12,834 nt of DNA from Chroococcidiopsidaceae cyanobacterium CP_BM_RX_35 (lineage in GTDB: Bacteria > Cyanobacteriota > Cyanobacteriia > Cyanobacteriales > Chroococcidiopsidaceae): assembly GCA_019242465.1 (NCBI GenBank), contig JAFAVL010000580.1, positions 1 through 12,834 of the forward strand, read 5' to 3'. The position numbers and the translations under genes are program-made. Under the pieces are notes generated by a model that had not been told where the DNA came from, did not search any database, and was given only the letters and a program-made list of their open reading frames with translations. This document shows positions 6,330-12,834 of the stretch, one piece after another. The stretch's first letter is position 1; each line of letters begins with the position of its first letter.

Positions 6330-6380
6330 TACAGAAGGTAGGATTTTCAGTTTGTTCTGCTGATTCCCTTACCTTCTGTA
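6330..6380. repeat. Perfect 11-base-pair inverted repeat with an inner stem
   Basis: TACAGAAGGTA (6330-6340) and TACCTTCTGTA (6370-6380) are exact complements around 29 bases. Inside, TCAG (6347-6350) can pair with CTGA (6360-6363), giving a longer stem-loop. It lies about 100 bases before the next gene. It could be a small non-autonomous mobile repeat, a terminator or a leader structure. Confidence 0.6.
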
Positions 6381-6483
6381 GCTTCTGACAAAAATTTAAT
6401 CTTTCTGTTCATAGTAGCGTTACAGTGAAGTTGCGACTGTACTCAAAACCTAATTACTACATCTGTCGCCTTGATTCTCGCTC

Positions 6484-6996
6484 ATGAATGTGTCACTAGG
6501 TTGGAAAACAACAACAACCTTTTTAATTCTTACAACTCTATTTATTTTGCTAACTGGTTGGCTTGTAATGACAGAAGTATTGCCAATCAAAATGGCTATG
6601 AATTACAGCGAAGTAGAGATTAACTTCATGCAATTCTGGGTTAAAGTAGCTATTTTGATCGGAGTCATACTCCCTGGAACCGCGTTCCTCATCTGGTTTT
6701 ATCATCCTACTGCTCGAACAGTTCTGGGTTTTTATTTAATAGTTTTAATTGTTCAAATTATAACAGAACAAGTTTTGAGCAAGACACTATTTCCCAGTAT
6801 TGTAGTTATTACTGGAACCATTTACACAGCTTTTCGGTTGTGGCAATTATGGCAGGGTCAACAACTTATAGCCGCAACAACACAACTCGGTAAGGGTAAT
6901 CGTATACTTTTGGGTAGTTTGTTATGGCTCATGCTCCTTTTCTGGTTGAGCAACCTAATCATGCTCTTAGTACTACCTTGGTCCATTATTCTGTAA
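6484..6996 (+). CDS. Orphan multi-pass membrane protein
   Basis: This 170-residue protein is not recognised. Hydrophobic segments lie at about 11-29, 52-71, 78-95, 103-117 and 141-166, so four or five membrane helices are likely. The short basic loop around 115-140 (RLWQLWQGQQ, GKGNR) is probably cytoplasmic. There are no catalytic motifs, His/Asp clusters or cysteines. The ATG has no clear Shine-Dalgarno, and I see no better start. No neighbour gives a functional hint. A 7-base-pair inverted repeat follows the stop. Confidence 0.7.
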   Translation: MNVSLGWKTTTTFLILTTLFILLTGWLVMTEVLPIKMAMNYSEVEINFMQFWVKVAILIGVILPGTAFLIWFYHPTARTVLGFYLIVLIVQIITEQVLSKTLFPSIVVITGTIYTAFRLWQLWQGQQLIAATTQLGKGNRILLGSLLWLMLLFWLSNLIMLLVLPWSIIL

Positions 6997-6998
6997 TG

Positions 6999-7068
6999 CA
7001 AGGTTAATACATTTAGCAGAACCTTGATATCTACTGCTATTCTCAGTCAAGGTGAGTATGAGATACTC
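6999..7068. terminator. Two small hairpins downstream of the membrane protein gene
   Basis: CAAGGTT/AACCTTG (6999-7005, 7020-7026; loop 14) begins 2 bases after the stop codon. GAGTAT/ATACTC (7054-7059, 7063-7068; loop 3) follows. Neither is followed by a U tract, so termination is a guess from position. Confidence 0.35.
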
Positions 7069-7085
7069 CTCCTTACAGGCACGCC

Positions 7086-7196
7086 ATGATGACAGGAACC
7101 AAACTCACCCTAGATGAATTTTGGGTCTTACCAGAAGGAGAATCTGCTTGCGAGCTAGTGGATGATCAAGCCATACCAAAAGTGCCACCAAATTAG
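7086..7196 (+). pseudogene. N-terminal relic of a Uma2-family (DUF820) endonuclease gene
   Basis: A 36-codon frame encodes LTLDEFWVLPEGES, ELVDDQAIPKVPPN and a stop. This matches the first 35 or so residues of Uma2/DUF820 proteins (consensus-like TLEEFL-LPE, then YELVDGQ), which are normally about 180-200 residues and very common in multicellular cyanobacteria. All of the nuclease core, including its later Asp and Glu-x-Lys residues, is missing. The frame ends one base before the stop of the convergent PIN gene, so the break coincides with the edge of the toxin-antitoxin module. No ribosome site is visible. It is almost certainly non-functional. Confidence 0.7.
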
Positions 7197-7197
7197 C

Positions 7198-7614
7198 TTA
7201 GAGCATGGCAATCAGTGCTAGGAACAGCTCTGGATCAAGCGCTGGAATGGTCCCATTGACAAAGTCTCTGGTGTTACGGGTGACAATGAACTCAGCACTT
7301 ATGGCTACTGCTGCTGCATGAGTAACAGCATCCTCAAAATCTTTCAGGTTAGAGACCAATGCTTCCTGGAATACTGCAAGATCGATAGGGGCAACGTCGA
7401 GTCGGCTTAATAGTCGGGTTAAGGTTGTCCGCCTCTGCTCCTGAGGCATAACTTTGCGTAACACATAGTCGATAGTTGTGATTGCATGAGCAGATAAATA
7501 AGCTTCCACTCCAAAGGAGTTCACCAACTTAAAAACTTTAGCTGCGGCTAGAGCAAATGGACGCCGTCTAAGCAATAAATCCAACACGACGTTGGTGTCA
7601 ATCAAGATCTTCAA
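7198..7614 (-). CDS. PIN-domain toxin (VapC-like ribonuclease)
   Basis: This 138-residue PIN-fold protein is the toxin half of a type II toxin-antitoxin pair and is expected to cleave RNA with a metal ion. The acidic site is visible: Asp6 in ILIDTNVVLD, Asp95 in the DFEDAV helix and Asp117 in TRNTRDF, with further acidic candidates at Glu37 and Asp49. Thr112 and Asn114 fit the family pattern. The start is TTG at 7614. An in-frame TGA six bases upstream excludes anything longer, and an AGGAA site 7 bases before the TTG overlaps the antitoxin stop codon. The gap to the antitoxin gene is 10 bases, which suggests translational coupling that keeps toxin output low. Length is normal, and there is no sign of decay. 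Confidence 0.9.
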   Translation of the reverse strand: MKILIDTNVVLDLLLRRRPFALAAAKVFKLVNSFGVEAYLSAHAITTIDYVLRKVMPQEQRRTTLTRLLSRLDVAPIDLAVFQEALVSNLKDFEDAVTHAAAVAISAEFIVTRNTRDFVNGTIPALDPELFLALIAML

Positions 7615-7624
7615 TAGTCAGTTC

Positions 7625-7906
7625 CTATTTGGATTTTTCTTCCAGATAATTTATATAGTCTTCCTCAAGCTCTTCATCACTCATCTGGGCCAGTGAGGAT
7701 GCTACCCCATATAGGCTTTTAGTCCAGGGGTCTAAATCTTCTACCAAGTCTTCATCCTTCACCTCAGTCTCGGGAATCGTCTCAATCAGTTTTGCCACCA
7801 TTTGGGATACACTCATCCCCTTTTTCCCGGCCACTCGCTTAGCTTTGGCTATTAACTGCTGATCAATTCTCAAAGTTAGTTTTGTCTGCATACTTATGCC
7901 GTACAT
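7625..7906 (-). CDS. DUF6364-like ribbon-helix-helix antitoxin
   Basis: The protein has 93 residues from the ATG at 7906, or 88 from the ATG at 7891. The N-terminal part, KLTLRIDQQLIAKAKRVAGK then GMSVSQMVAKLIE (about 9-42), is a ribbon-helix-helix DNA-binding domain of the DUF6364 type often paired with PIN toxins. The C-terminal half is very acidic (EVKDEDLVEDLD, SDEELEEDY) and probably binds and neutralises the basic toxin. A short dyad GTACA/TGTAC (7901-7905, 7919-7923) overlaps the first ATG and could be the autoregulatory operator, which would favour the start at 7891. Neither start has a good Shine-Dalgarno. Confidence 0.82.
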   Translation of the reverse strand: MYGISMQTKLTLRIDQQLIAKAKRVAGKKGMSVSQMVAKLIETIPETEVKDEDLVEDLDPWTKSLYGVASSLAQMSDEELEEDYINYLEEKSK

Positions 7907-8213
7907 CTCTATAACTATTGTACGTCAACCTCCAACGAGTGGTGTAGCAGATGTGTTGACTCAAGTTACCTCAGTGCGCTTGAAAGGGCGACTGACATAG
8001 ATTGGAGTTTTACGGCTTCCAAATCACAGCAGCGCATTTTCTTTAGAGCATCACTCCACACAAGCCCATGAGTGCTACAAACTGCTGTAGCACTGTGCCG
8101 AACGCATGACCTGTGGCAGTTTCCATAAAGCTTGGAGCAGTTAAAGTAAATATCCGCAATACTAAAACTTTTATTAAGATCGATTAAGGAAGTTTAAGAG
8201 CGGGAGAAAGCCT
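7907..8213. other. 307-base divergent spacer with two competing inverted repeats
   Basis: The spacer must carry the minus-strand promoter of the antitoxin gene and the plus-strand promoter of the esterase gene. AGTGCTACA/TGTAGCACT (8071-8079, 8086-8094) is a perfect 9-base-pair stem with a 6-base loop. AAACTGC (8079-8085), mostly the loop of that hairpin, can instead pair with GCAGTTT (8116-8122). The two structures compete in part. I see no open frame or recognisable RNA family. Confidence 0.5.
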
Positions 8214-8846
8214 TTGTCTTTACAAGTTATTACGGTTCCACCAACAACAGGCAAGGAGCCATCTGGGTTGATTGTGACGCTACATGGCTGGGGTGCAAAT
8301 GCTCAAAATCTGGCATCGGTGGTTCCCCTACTGAACTTTCCCGATTACCAGTTCATGTTCCCTGATGCACCCTTTGACCATCCTTACATGTTGGGAGGCA
8401 AGATGTGGTACAACTTGAGCAATGAGAAGGCTGAGGGTTTACCAGAAAGTCGAAAACTTCTGACTGATTGGTTACAGTCTTTGGAGAGTAATACTGGTGT
8501 ATCTTTGTCACGCACAATTTTGGCTGGATTTTCTCAAGGTGCAGCAATGACCTTGGATATAGGGTTAGGCTTGCCGCTAGCAGGCTTAGTTGCCCTCAGT
8601 GGGTATCTGCATCCTATCTCTGCATCAGCCAGCAGTCAGTCTCCCCCGGTTTTAATTGTGCATGGTAGACAAGACTCTGTGGTGCCGCTTAAAGCTGCTT
8701 GGCAGGCGCGGGAAACTTTAAAGGAACTCGGTGTCTCGGTACATTACCAGGAATTTGATATGGGGCATGAAATTCGACCGGAAGTATTGCCCGTGATTCA
8801 CAACTTTGTCCTAGGGGTGGTGTCAAAAGCAAGTCGCAATGCCTGA
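8214..8846 (+). CDS. Cytosolic carboxylesterase / YpfH-type alpha/beta hydrolase
   Basis: This 210-residue protein is of the phospholipase/carboxylesterase (Abhydrolase_2) type, with no signal peptide. The catalytic parts are complete: LHGWGANAQNL (23-33, oxyanion loop), GFSQGAA (105-111) with nucleophile Ser107, HGRQDSVVP (150-158) with Asp154, and MGHEI (183-187) with His185. Such enzymes hydrolyse short-chain esters or acyl-thio bonds; the natural substrate here is unknown. Translation starts at TTG 8214, chosen because GGGAG lies 7 bases upstream, the frame has a TAA shortly before, and the protein begins at the usual place relative to the first strand. It is a single gene with a hairpin 37 bases after its stop. 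Confidence 0.9.
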   Translation: MSLQVITVPPTTGKEPSGLIVTLHGWGANAQNLASVVPLLNFPDYQFMFPDAPFDHPYMLGGKMWYNLSNEKAEGLPESRKLLTDWLQSLESNTGVSLSRTILAGFSQGAAMTLDIGLGLPLAGLVALSGYLHPISASASSQSPPVLIVHGRQDSVVPLKAAWQARETLKELGVSVHYQEFDMGHEIRPEVLPVIHNFVLGVVSKASRNA

Positions 8847-8882
8847 GCAAAGCATCTTAATCTGATAGCATATATACTAGAT

Positions 8883-8900
8883 AGCTGTATATGTACAGCT
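8883..8900 (+). terminator. Short hairpin after the esterase gene
   Basis: AGCTGTA (8883-8889) and TACAGCT (8894-8900) form a 7-base-pair stem with a 4-base loop. The following TTGCTCTTTG is U-rich but interrupted. The location between the esterase and the DUF2555-coaBC operon fits a terminator. Confidence 0.5.
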
Positions 8901-8946
8901 TTGCTCTTTGTTGGATACAGCCGTTGCTTAAGGGGGCGCAGGTGAT

Positions 8947-9159
8947 ATGGAAACTCTGAGCATTTCCAAGCAAGAAATTGCTGCCATGACTGGAAAGCAG
9001 GTAGCAGAGTTGGCTATACGTCTAGAGCAGGATAATTATACTAACGCTTTTGACGGGCTGCACGACTGGCATCTATTGCGCACAATTGCTTTTCAACGCC
9101 CAGATCTAGTGGAACCCTATGTTCACTTGCTGGATCTAGAACCATACGATGAGTCATAA
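8947..9159 (+). CDS. DUF2555 family protein
   Basis: This 70-residue soluble cyanobacterial protein is acidic and mostly helical. The body matches the DUF2555 pattern as I recall it: an N-terminal helix (KQEIAAMTGKQVAELAIRLEQDNY, about 8-31, in pieces EIAAMTGKQ and ELAIRLEQDNY), then FDGLHDWHLLRTIAFQRP (35-52) and LVEPYVHLLDLEPYDE. Function is unknown. An AGGTGAT site touches the ATG. Its TAA is directly followed by the coaBC ATG with no spacing, so the two are translated from one message. This placement before coaBC is seen repeatedly in cyanobacteria to my knowledge, which suggests a link with coenzyme A synthesis, though it may only be conserved order. Confidence 0.88.
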   Translation: METLSISKQEIAAMTGKQVAELAIRLEQDNYTNAFDGLHDWHLLRTIAFQRPDLVEPYVHLLDLEPYDES

Positions 9160-10362
9160 ATGCTGCGTGGCAGACGGGTGCTAATCGGTATAGGCGGTGG
9201 TATTGCTGCTTATAAGATTTGCGAGCTAGTTTCAACACTCTTTAAAGCTGGGGCTGAAGTCCGAGTTATCCTCACGCAAAAAGCACAAGAATTTATCACT
9301 CCCCTAACTTTAGCAACGTTGTCCCGTCATCCAGCATATACAGATGAGATGTTCTGGCAACCAATCCACCAGCGTCCGCTGCACATCCATTTAGGTGAGT
9401 GGGTAGAAGTATTCGCAATAGCTCCGCTCACAGCAAACACTTTGGCAAAGTTAGCCCATGGCATAGCAGACAACCTGCTAACGAATACAGTATTAGCTTC
9501 CACCTGTCCTGTGCTTTTAGCCCCAGCCATGAATACTGATATGTGGGAGCAACTGGCAGTCCAACGAAACTGGCAACAGTTATTGACAGATAGCAGATAT
9601 CATGGGATGTATCCTGGTTCCGGCATGTTGGCTTGCGATCGCGTTGGTGCTGGTCGGATGGCAGAGGCAGTAAACATCTTGACCCATATCCAGTCTCTGT
9701 TATATACCAAAGGTAAGCGTGATTTGCTAGGCAAGCGGGTATTGCTCAGCGCTGGCGGCACTCGAGAATATTTAGATCCAGTGCGCTTTATTGGCAACCC
9801 CTCTACCGGGAAAATGGGGCTGGCTTTGGCACAAGCAGCGCTCCACCGAGGGGCTGTTGTGACACTAATCCATGCTCCAGGCATAGAAGAAGTCCCACTA
9901 GGAGTGCAGTCTGTGTCTGTTGTCAGTGCTGAGCAGATGCGGCAAGCAATGTTGGAGCATTTTCCCGCAGCCGATTTAACTGTGATGTCAGCAGCTGTAG
10001 CGGATGTCAAGCCAGCAGCTTATAGTGTGCAGAAGTTACCGAAGCGATCGCTGCCTATAAGTCTTCCGCTTCAACCAGTACCGGACATCTTAGCTGAACT
10101 AGGAAGCCTCAAGCAGCCTCATCAACGTCTGATCGGGTTTGCTGCCCAAACAGGGGACATCGTCACCCCAGCCCGGCAAAAACTACAGGAGAAGAAATTA
10201 GATGCGATTGTAGCAAACCCAATTGATCAACCAGACAGTGGTTTTGGCAGCGACAATAATCAGGCTATCTTTCTAGACAAAGGACGCCAGCAGCAGATTG
10301 AGCATTGCAGCAAATTGCAGCTAGCTCACCATTTGTTTGATTTTGTGAGAACGCTACACTGA
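9160..10362 (+). CDS. coaBC: Bifunctional phosphopantothenoylcysteine decarboxylase / phosphopantothenate-cysteine ligase
   Basis: This 400-residue protein is the usual size for CoaBC (Dfp). It joins cysteine to 4'-phosphopantothenate and then decarboxylates the product to 4'-phosphopantetheine, the middle steps of coenzyme A synthesis. The CoaC flavoprotein half (1-180) shows [10 protein letters not shown] (10-19), the catalytic His75 in [17 protein letters not shown] (121-129) with Asn125, and the flap [12 protein letters not shown] (155-166) with Cys159. The CoaB half (190-400) shows [20 protein letters not shown] (195-214), STGKMG (215-220) with Asn213 before it, [10 protein letters not shown] (276-285), the Lys-containing KLPK (292-295), IGFAAQTGD (325-333) and IVANPI (350-355). 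GFAAQT stands where GFAAET is commoner. Two HIP1 octamers lie within the gene. It is co-translated with the DUF2555 gene. Confidence 0.97.
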   Translation: MLRGRRVLIGIGGGIAAYKICELVSTLFKAGAEVRVILTQKAQEFITPLTLATLSRHPAYTDEMFWQPIHQRPLHIHLGEWVEVFAIAPLTANTLAKLAHGIADNLLTNTVLASTCPVLLAPAMNTDMWEQLAVQRNWQQLLTDSRYHGMYPGSGMLACDRVGAGRMAEAVNILTHIQSLLYTKGKRDLLGKRVLLSAGGTREYLDPVRFIGNPSTGKMGLALAQAALHRGAVVTLIHAPGIEEVPLGVQSVSVVSAEQMRQAMLEHFPAADLTVMSAAVADVKPAAYSVQKLPKRSLPISLPLQPVPDILAELGSLKQPHQRLIGFAAQTGDIVTPARQKLQEKKLDAIVANPIDQPDSGFGSDNNQAIFLDKGRQQQIEHCSKLQLAHHLFDFVRTLH

Positions 10363-10440
10363 GGTTGCAAATAGTTGTTTCAAACTAGTGGGCAAATTAA
10401 CTCAGGCTTTGACCACCTCCAACGGAGTCTAACCTATTTG

Positions 10441-10497
10441 GGATTTTGGATTCACCACACCCCCACAGGGGGTGCGGTACAGGGAGATTTTAAATCC
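10441..10497. repeat. Nested inverted repeats between coaBC and the convergent PG-binding gene
   Basis: CACCCCC/GGGGGTG (10458-10464, 10468-10474; loop 3) extends outward after one mismatch with CC/GG (10455-10456, 10476-10477). An outer pair GGATTT/AAATCC (10441-10446, 10492-10497) encloses it. No U tract follows, but its place between two converging genes fits a bidirectional terminator or a dispersed palindromic repeat. Confidence 0.55.
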
Positions 10498-10534
10498 TGA
10501 ATTTGCTCTAAAAGGGTTAGGGCTGGCGTGGACT

Positions 10535-10942
10535 TTAGGTCATAGCTGCGCGAGTCTTAGGTCCAACAACCCCATCAGCTGGAAGATTTTTGGATTGCTG
10601 GAACTTAATTACTGCTGCTCGTGTTTGAGTACCAAATTTGCCGCTAATCGGTCCGTTATAGAATCCCAACTGTTTGAGGGATGTCTGGAGATCTTTAACT
10701 GCCTGCCCTGAGCTACCCAGCGTTAGCGTCCCAGAATTTGATGAGGAATGCGTGTGACTCATGCTGCTAGAGCTAGGAGACGTTGTTGAGCCAGAACTGG
10801 ACGTGCTACCAGGCTTGTGCATGGTGTTCGTCGGAGTCTTGCTCATTTGAGCATTTCCAGTTGAGACTCCTAAAGACACTACAGCAATCCCAGAAAGTAT
10901 GCCAAGCATTAAGCTACTTGTTTTTACCAGTTTGATAGTCAT
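10535..10942 (-). CDS. Secreted peptidoglycan-binding domain protein
   Basis: The protein is 135 residues from the ATG at 10942. A longer reading from a TTG at 10972 would place the AAGGAG ribosome site inside the gene, so the ATG is preferred, although that site is 13 bases away. Residues 1-31 are a signal peptide (TIKLVK, hydrophobic core, TGNA then Q). Residues 32-72 are a Ser/Thr/His-rich flexible linker. Residues 74-134 are one PG_binding_1 (PF01471) domain: GSSGQAVKDLQTSLKQLG, FYNGPISGKFG, TRAAVIKFQQSKNL, DGVVGPKTRAAM. The domain binds cell-wall peptidoglycan. No enzymatic domain is attached, so the protein may be a wall-anchored adaptor or a binding partner. It ends two residues after the domain. 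Confidence 0.9.
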   Translation of the reverse strand: MTIKLVKTSSLMLGILSGIAVVSLGVSTGNAQMSKTPTNTMHKPGSTSSSGSTTSPSSSSMSHTHSSSNSGTLTLGSSGQAVKDLQTSLKQLGFYNGPISGKFGTQTRAAVIKFQQSKNLPADGVVGPKTRAAMT

Positions 10943-10996
10943 AATAAATTGAGAACTCCTTAAACCAACCAATGTAGGCTACCACATGTTGAAATT

Positions 10997-11058
10997 TGCT
11001 CAAACCCAAATGTCAGAAGTACAATTGCCGCCAGGGTAGCGCATCTCATGCTCAAACC
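10997..11058. repeat. Ten-base direct repeat upstream of the PG-binding gene
   Basis: TGCTCAAACC occurs at 10997-11006 and 11049-11058, with similar flanks (CAAATG and AAACATG after it). The copies start 52 bases apart, about five helical turns, in the 125-base spacer upstream of the PG-binding gene. They could be paired binding sites for a regulator, or chance. Confidence 0.3.
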
Positions 11059-11067
11059 AAACATGAA

Positions 11068-11655
11068 CTAGATTTCATAGTGCCAGAAGGGCGATTGGTC
11101 CTGAAGAATAATCAATTGCCGCTCTTTACGTTGAATGATACCTTGCTTTTCGAAATCATTGAGTAGCCTTGTCACCGTCACACGGGTTAAGCCGACGAGT
11201 TCGGCAATGTCTTGATGAGTTAAGCGGAGGTCGATGAGTTTTCCTTGCTCGACCTCTTGTCCAAATCGTTTTGCCAACCAGGCAAGTAACCTTAAGAGAG
11301 AGGCTTCAGCTTGTCTACAGTGCAGAATTTCAATTAATTCCCCAGAGCGCTGAATGTGTAGAATCATGGCTTCAGTAGCTTGATGCCAGTTGCCAACAGG
11401 CAACACAGTGACTTCCACCGGAGTGAGACATTCAATCTGTAAAGGGTCAGCATTAGAGAGCGCTCTACCAACAACATCTCCTGGTCCCCACAACCCCAAA
11501 TTCACTAGGTTGCCATTTTCTAACCAAGTTAGGGTGCGAACTACTCCAGTTTTAATTTGCCACAGACAATCCTGCTTTAAGGGTAATAGTGAGCGACGAG
11601 CAAAGGTCTGTCGTGCCAGATCTGAAGACCAAGTAGGTAGGGTAGAGATGGTCAT
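11068..11655 (-). CDS. Crp/Fnr-family transcriptional regulator
   Basis: The protein is 195 residues from the ATG at 11655; a TTG at 11670 would add five residues and has no better ribosome site. The N-terminal half (about 15-95) is a degenerate cyclic-nucleotide-binding fold: KTGVVRTLTWLENGN, VNLGLWGPGDVVG (51-63), ECLTPVEVTVLP. The phosphate-binding Arg and Ser of true cAMP receptors are not visible, so cAMP binding is unlikely. A long dimerisation helix (about 90-130) follows. The C-terminal HTH_Crp is clear: LRLTHQDIAELVGLTRVTVTR (143-163) then LLNDFEKQGII, with the recognition helix at about 155-165. It is divergent from cysK across 336 bases. The Crp-family protein CysR controls sulfur genes in Synechococcus, so a link to cysteine synthesis is conceivable, but orthology is not shown. 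Confidence 0.9.
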   Translation of the reverse strand: MTISTLPTWSSDLARQTFARRSLLPLKQDCLWQIKTGVVRTLTWLENGNLVNLGLWGPGDVVGRALSNADPLQIECLTPVEVTVLPVGNWHQATEAMILHIQRSGELIEILHCRQAEASLLRLLAWLAKRFGQEVEQGKLIDLRLTHQDIAELVGLTRVTVTRLLNDFEKQGIIQRKERQLIILQDQSPFWHYEI

Positions 11656-11670
11656 AGTTGAGGATTCCAA

Positions 11671-11991
11671 CTTATAAATTCACCCTTTTATGGTCTGGGT
11701 GAGTTTCACTGTTCAACTGATAAACGATGAAATTTAATCTACGTAAGTTTGATCAAAATACCGTACTTTGTAAATACTAAGCGAAATTGTGTCATAACCA
11801 GCTTGAAAAAGCAAGAGAGAAAATTTAAATGGGTGTCTTGGTGTTCAAGCATAAAGCCTCAGCGTCTTCCTAAAAAGTACTAAAACTCTACTGAACAACC
11901 GTACTATGGTGAAATGTTATGTTGATCTTTGGATAATTCATAAACATCGAGCTGTCCTCACACTACATTTATCTTTGAAAAGGTGATAAAA
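11671..11991. promoter_or_regulatory. Divergent promoter region between the Crp-like regulator and cysK
   Basis: This is AT-rich, without an open frame. TCACCC/GGGTGA (11680-11685, 11697-11702) is a dyad with 11 bases between arms, close to the regulator start. TTTGATCAAA (11748-11757) is a 10-base palindrome. GTA-N9-TAC occurs at 11763-11777, one base off the NtcA spacing. No textbook Crp site (TGTGA-N6-TCACA) is present, and I cannot choose promoter boxes with confidence. AGGTGAT at 11981-11987 is the cysK ribosome site. Confidence 0.45.
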
Positions 11992-12834
11992 ATGCGAATT
12001 GCTCACGATATCACAGAACTAGTTGGTCATACACCTTTAGTCCAGCTCAATCACATCCCACAAACAGAAGGATGTGTTGCTCGGATTGTGGTGAAGCTGG
12101 AGGGGATGAACCCAGCAGCTTCTGTCAAAGACCGTATAGGCGTAAGTATGATTCAATCAGCTGAAGCAGATGGTTTGATTCAGCCAGGCAGAACCGTCAT
12201 CGTCGAACCCACGTCTGGCAATACTGGGATCGCCCTGGCAATGGTGGCAGCGGCAAAAGGCTACCGCTTGATTTTGACTATGCCTGATACGATGAGTACG
12301 GAACGGCGAGCTATGCTCAAAGCTTATGGTGCTGAGCTAGAACTGACTCCAGGCATGAATGGTATGAGAGGGGCGATTTCTCGTGCTGAACAAATTGTTG
12401 CGGTAACTCCCAATGCGTTCATGCCCCAACAATTTCGCAACCCAGCCAACCCCCAGGTTCACCGAGAAACAACAGCGGAGGAAATTTGGGCTGATACCGA
12501 TGGTGAGGTAGATTTCCTGGTTGCTGGTGTGGGTACTGGTGGTACATTAACTGGGGTAGCTGAAGTCCTCAAGGCGCGAAAACCCAGCTTTCGGGCAGTT
12601 GCGGTAGAACCTGTCAGCAGTCCAGTAATTTCTGGAGGTAAACCGGGAGCGCACAAGATTCAAGGGATTGGAGCTGGATTCATCCCAGAAGTTTTGCGCA
12701 AAGACCTGATAGACGAGGTATTAACTGTGACAGATGAGGAGGCGATTTGTTACGGTCGTCGCTTGGCTAGAGAAGAGGGCTTGTTATCTGGTATATCTTC
12801 AGGAGCGGCTCTAGCTGCTGCAATTCGGGTAGCA
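11992..12834 (+). CDS. cysK: Cysteine synthase (O-acetylserine sulfhydrylase), C-terminus beyond the window
   Basis: The first 281 residues of a PLP-dependent enzyme of about 320 residues are present. It converts O-acetylserine and sulfide to cysteine and acetate in the cytosol. AGGTGAT lies just before the ATG. Motifs include [11 protein letters not shown] (9-19), [11 protein letters not shown] (40-50) with the PLP-binding Lys46, [10 protein letters not shown] (72-81) forming the substrate loop, [11 protein letters not shown] (about 141-151), the phosphate-binding [10 protein letters not shown] (about 180-189) and SGISSGAA (about 268-275). KLEGMNPA stands where plain cysteine synthases often have KLEFFNPA, a common variant. 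The gene is divergent from a Crp-family regulator. In this window coaBC is the other cysteine consumer. CysM or a cystathionine beta-synthase-like form is less likely given the motifs. Confidence 0.95.
   Translation, partial: MRIAHDITELVGHTPLVQLNHIPQTEGCVARIVVKLEGMNPAASVKDRIGVSMIQSAEADGLIQPGRTVIVEPTSGNTGIALAMVAAAKGYRLILTMPDTMSTERRAMLKAYGAELELTPGMNGMRGAISRAEQIVAVTPNAFMPQQFRNPANPQVHRETTAEEIWADTDGEVDFLVAGVGTGGTLTGVAEVLKARKPSFRAVAVEPVSSPVISGGKPGAHKIQGIGAGFIPEVLRKDLIDEVLTVTDEEAICYGRRLAREEGLLSGISSGAALAAAIRVA

Noticed and set aside
6264..6380. Repeats at 6264-6298 and 6330-6380 considered as a CRISPR or an insertion sequence end
   Set aside because: The units differ from each other, there are no regular spacers, and no cas or transposase frame is nearby.
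9600..10010. 136-codon minus-strand frame inside coaBC
   Set aside because: It is the reverse-strand shadow of a fully conserved enzyme gene, with Ser/Ala/Pro-rich meaningless text.
11763..11777. GTA...TAC resembling an NtcA binding site
   Set aside because: The spacing is 9 bases rather than the required 8, and no suitably placed -10 box was found, so I do not call it.

Overview
The window looks like a chromosomal segment of a cyanobacterium, probably of the Chroococcidiopsis/Nostocales type. This rests on two cyanobacteria-restricted domain families (DUF1830 and DUF2555), a DUF2555-coaBC pair, two HIP1 octamers (GCGATCGC at 9635-9642 and 10044-10051), two exosortase (PEP-CTERM) substrates, moderate GC and many small secreted proteins. 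There is no rRNA, tRNA, CRISPR array or intact insertion sequence.

Left part (1-2456). A secreted alpha/beta hydrolase, cut by the left window edge, follows a PEP-CTERM surface protein on the minus strand with a 42-base gap, so the two are probably an operon. A gene-poor 600 bases and a DUF1830 gene on the plus strand follow.

Middle (2457-7200). This is a run of mostly single, small, envelope-related genes separated by long spacers with good inverted repeats. They are a secreted Asn/Asp/Arg/His-rich protein, a PAP2-type membrane protein with substitutions at catalytic positions, a small protein with an internal AGYA repeat, a second PEP-CTERM protein with a strong terminator, a secreted helical LEA-like protein and an orphan multi-pass membrane protein. 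It ends with a 36-codon relic of a Uma2 (DUF820) gene.

Right part (7198-12834). A type II toxin-antitoxin pair (DUF6364-like antitoxin, PIN toxin with a TTG start) sits tail-to-tail with the Uma2 relic. Next come a cytosolic carboxylesterase, the DUF2555-coaBC operon (coenzyme A synthesis; stop and start codons directly adjacent), a secreted peptidoglycan-binding protein on the minus strand, and a Crp/Fnr-family regulator divergent from cysK (cysteine synthase), which is cut by the right edge.

I see no clear multi-gene novel defence or biosynthetic system. The items most worth a second look are the PAP2 homologue lacking its nucleophile histidine, the orphan secreted proteins, the structured spacers (3101-3185, 6330-6380, 8071-8122) and the Crp/cysK divergent pair.
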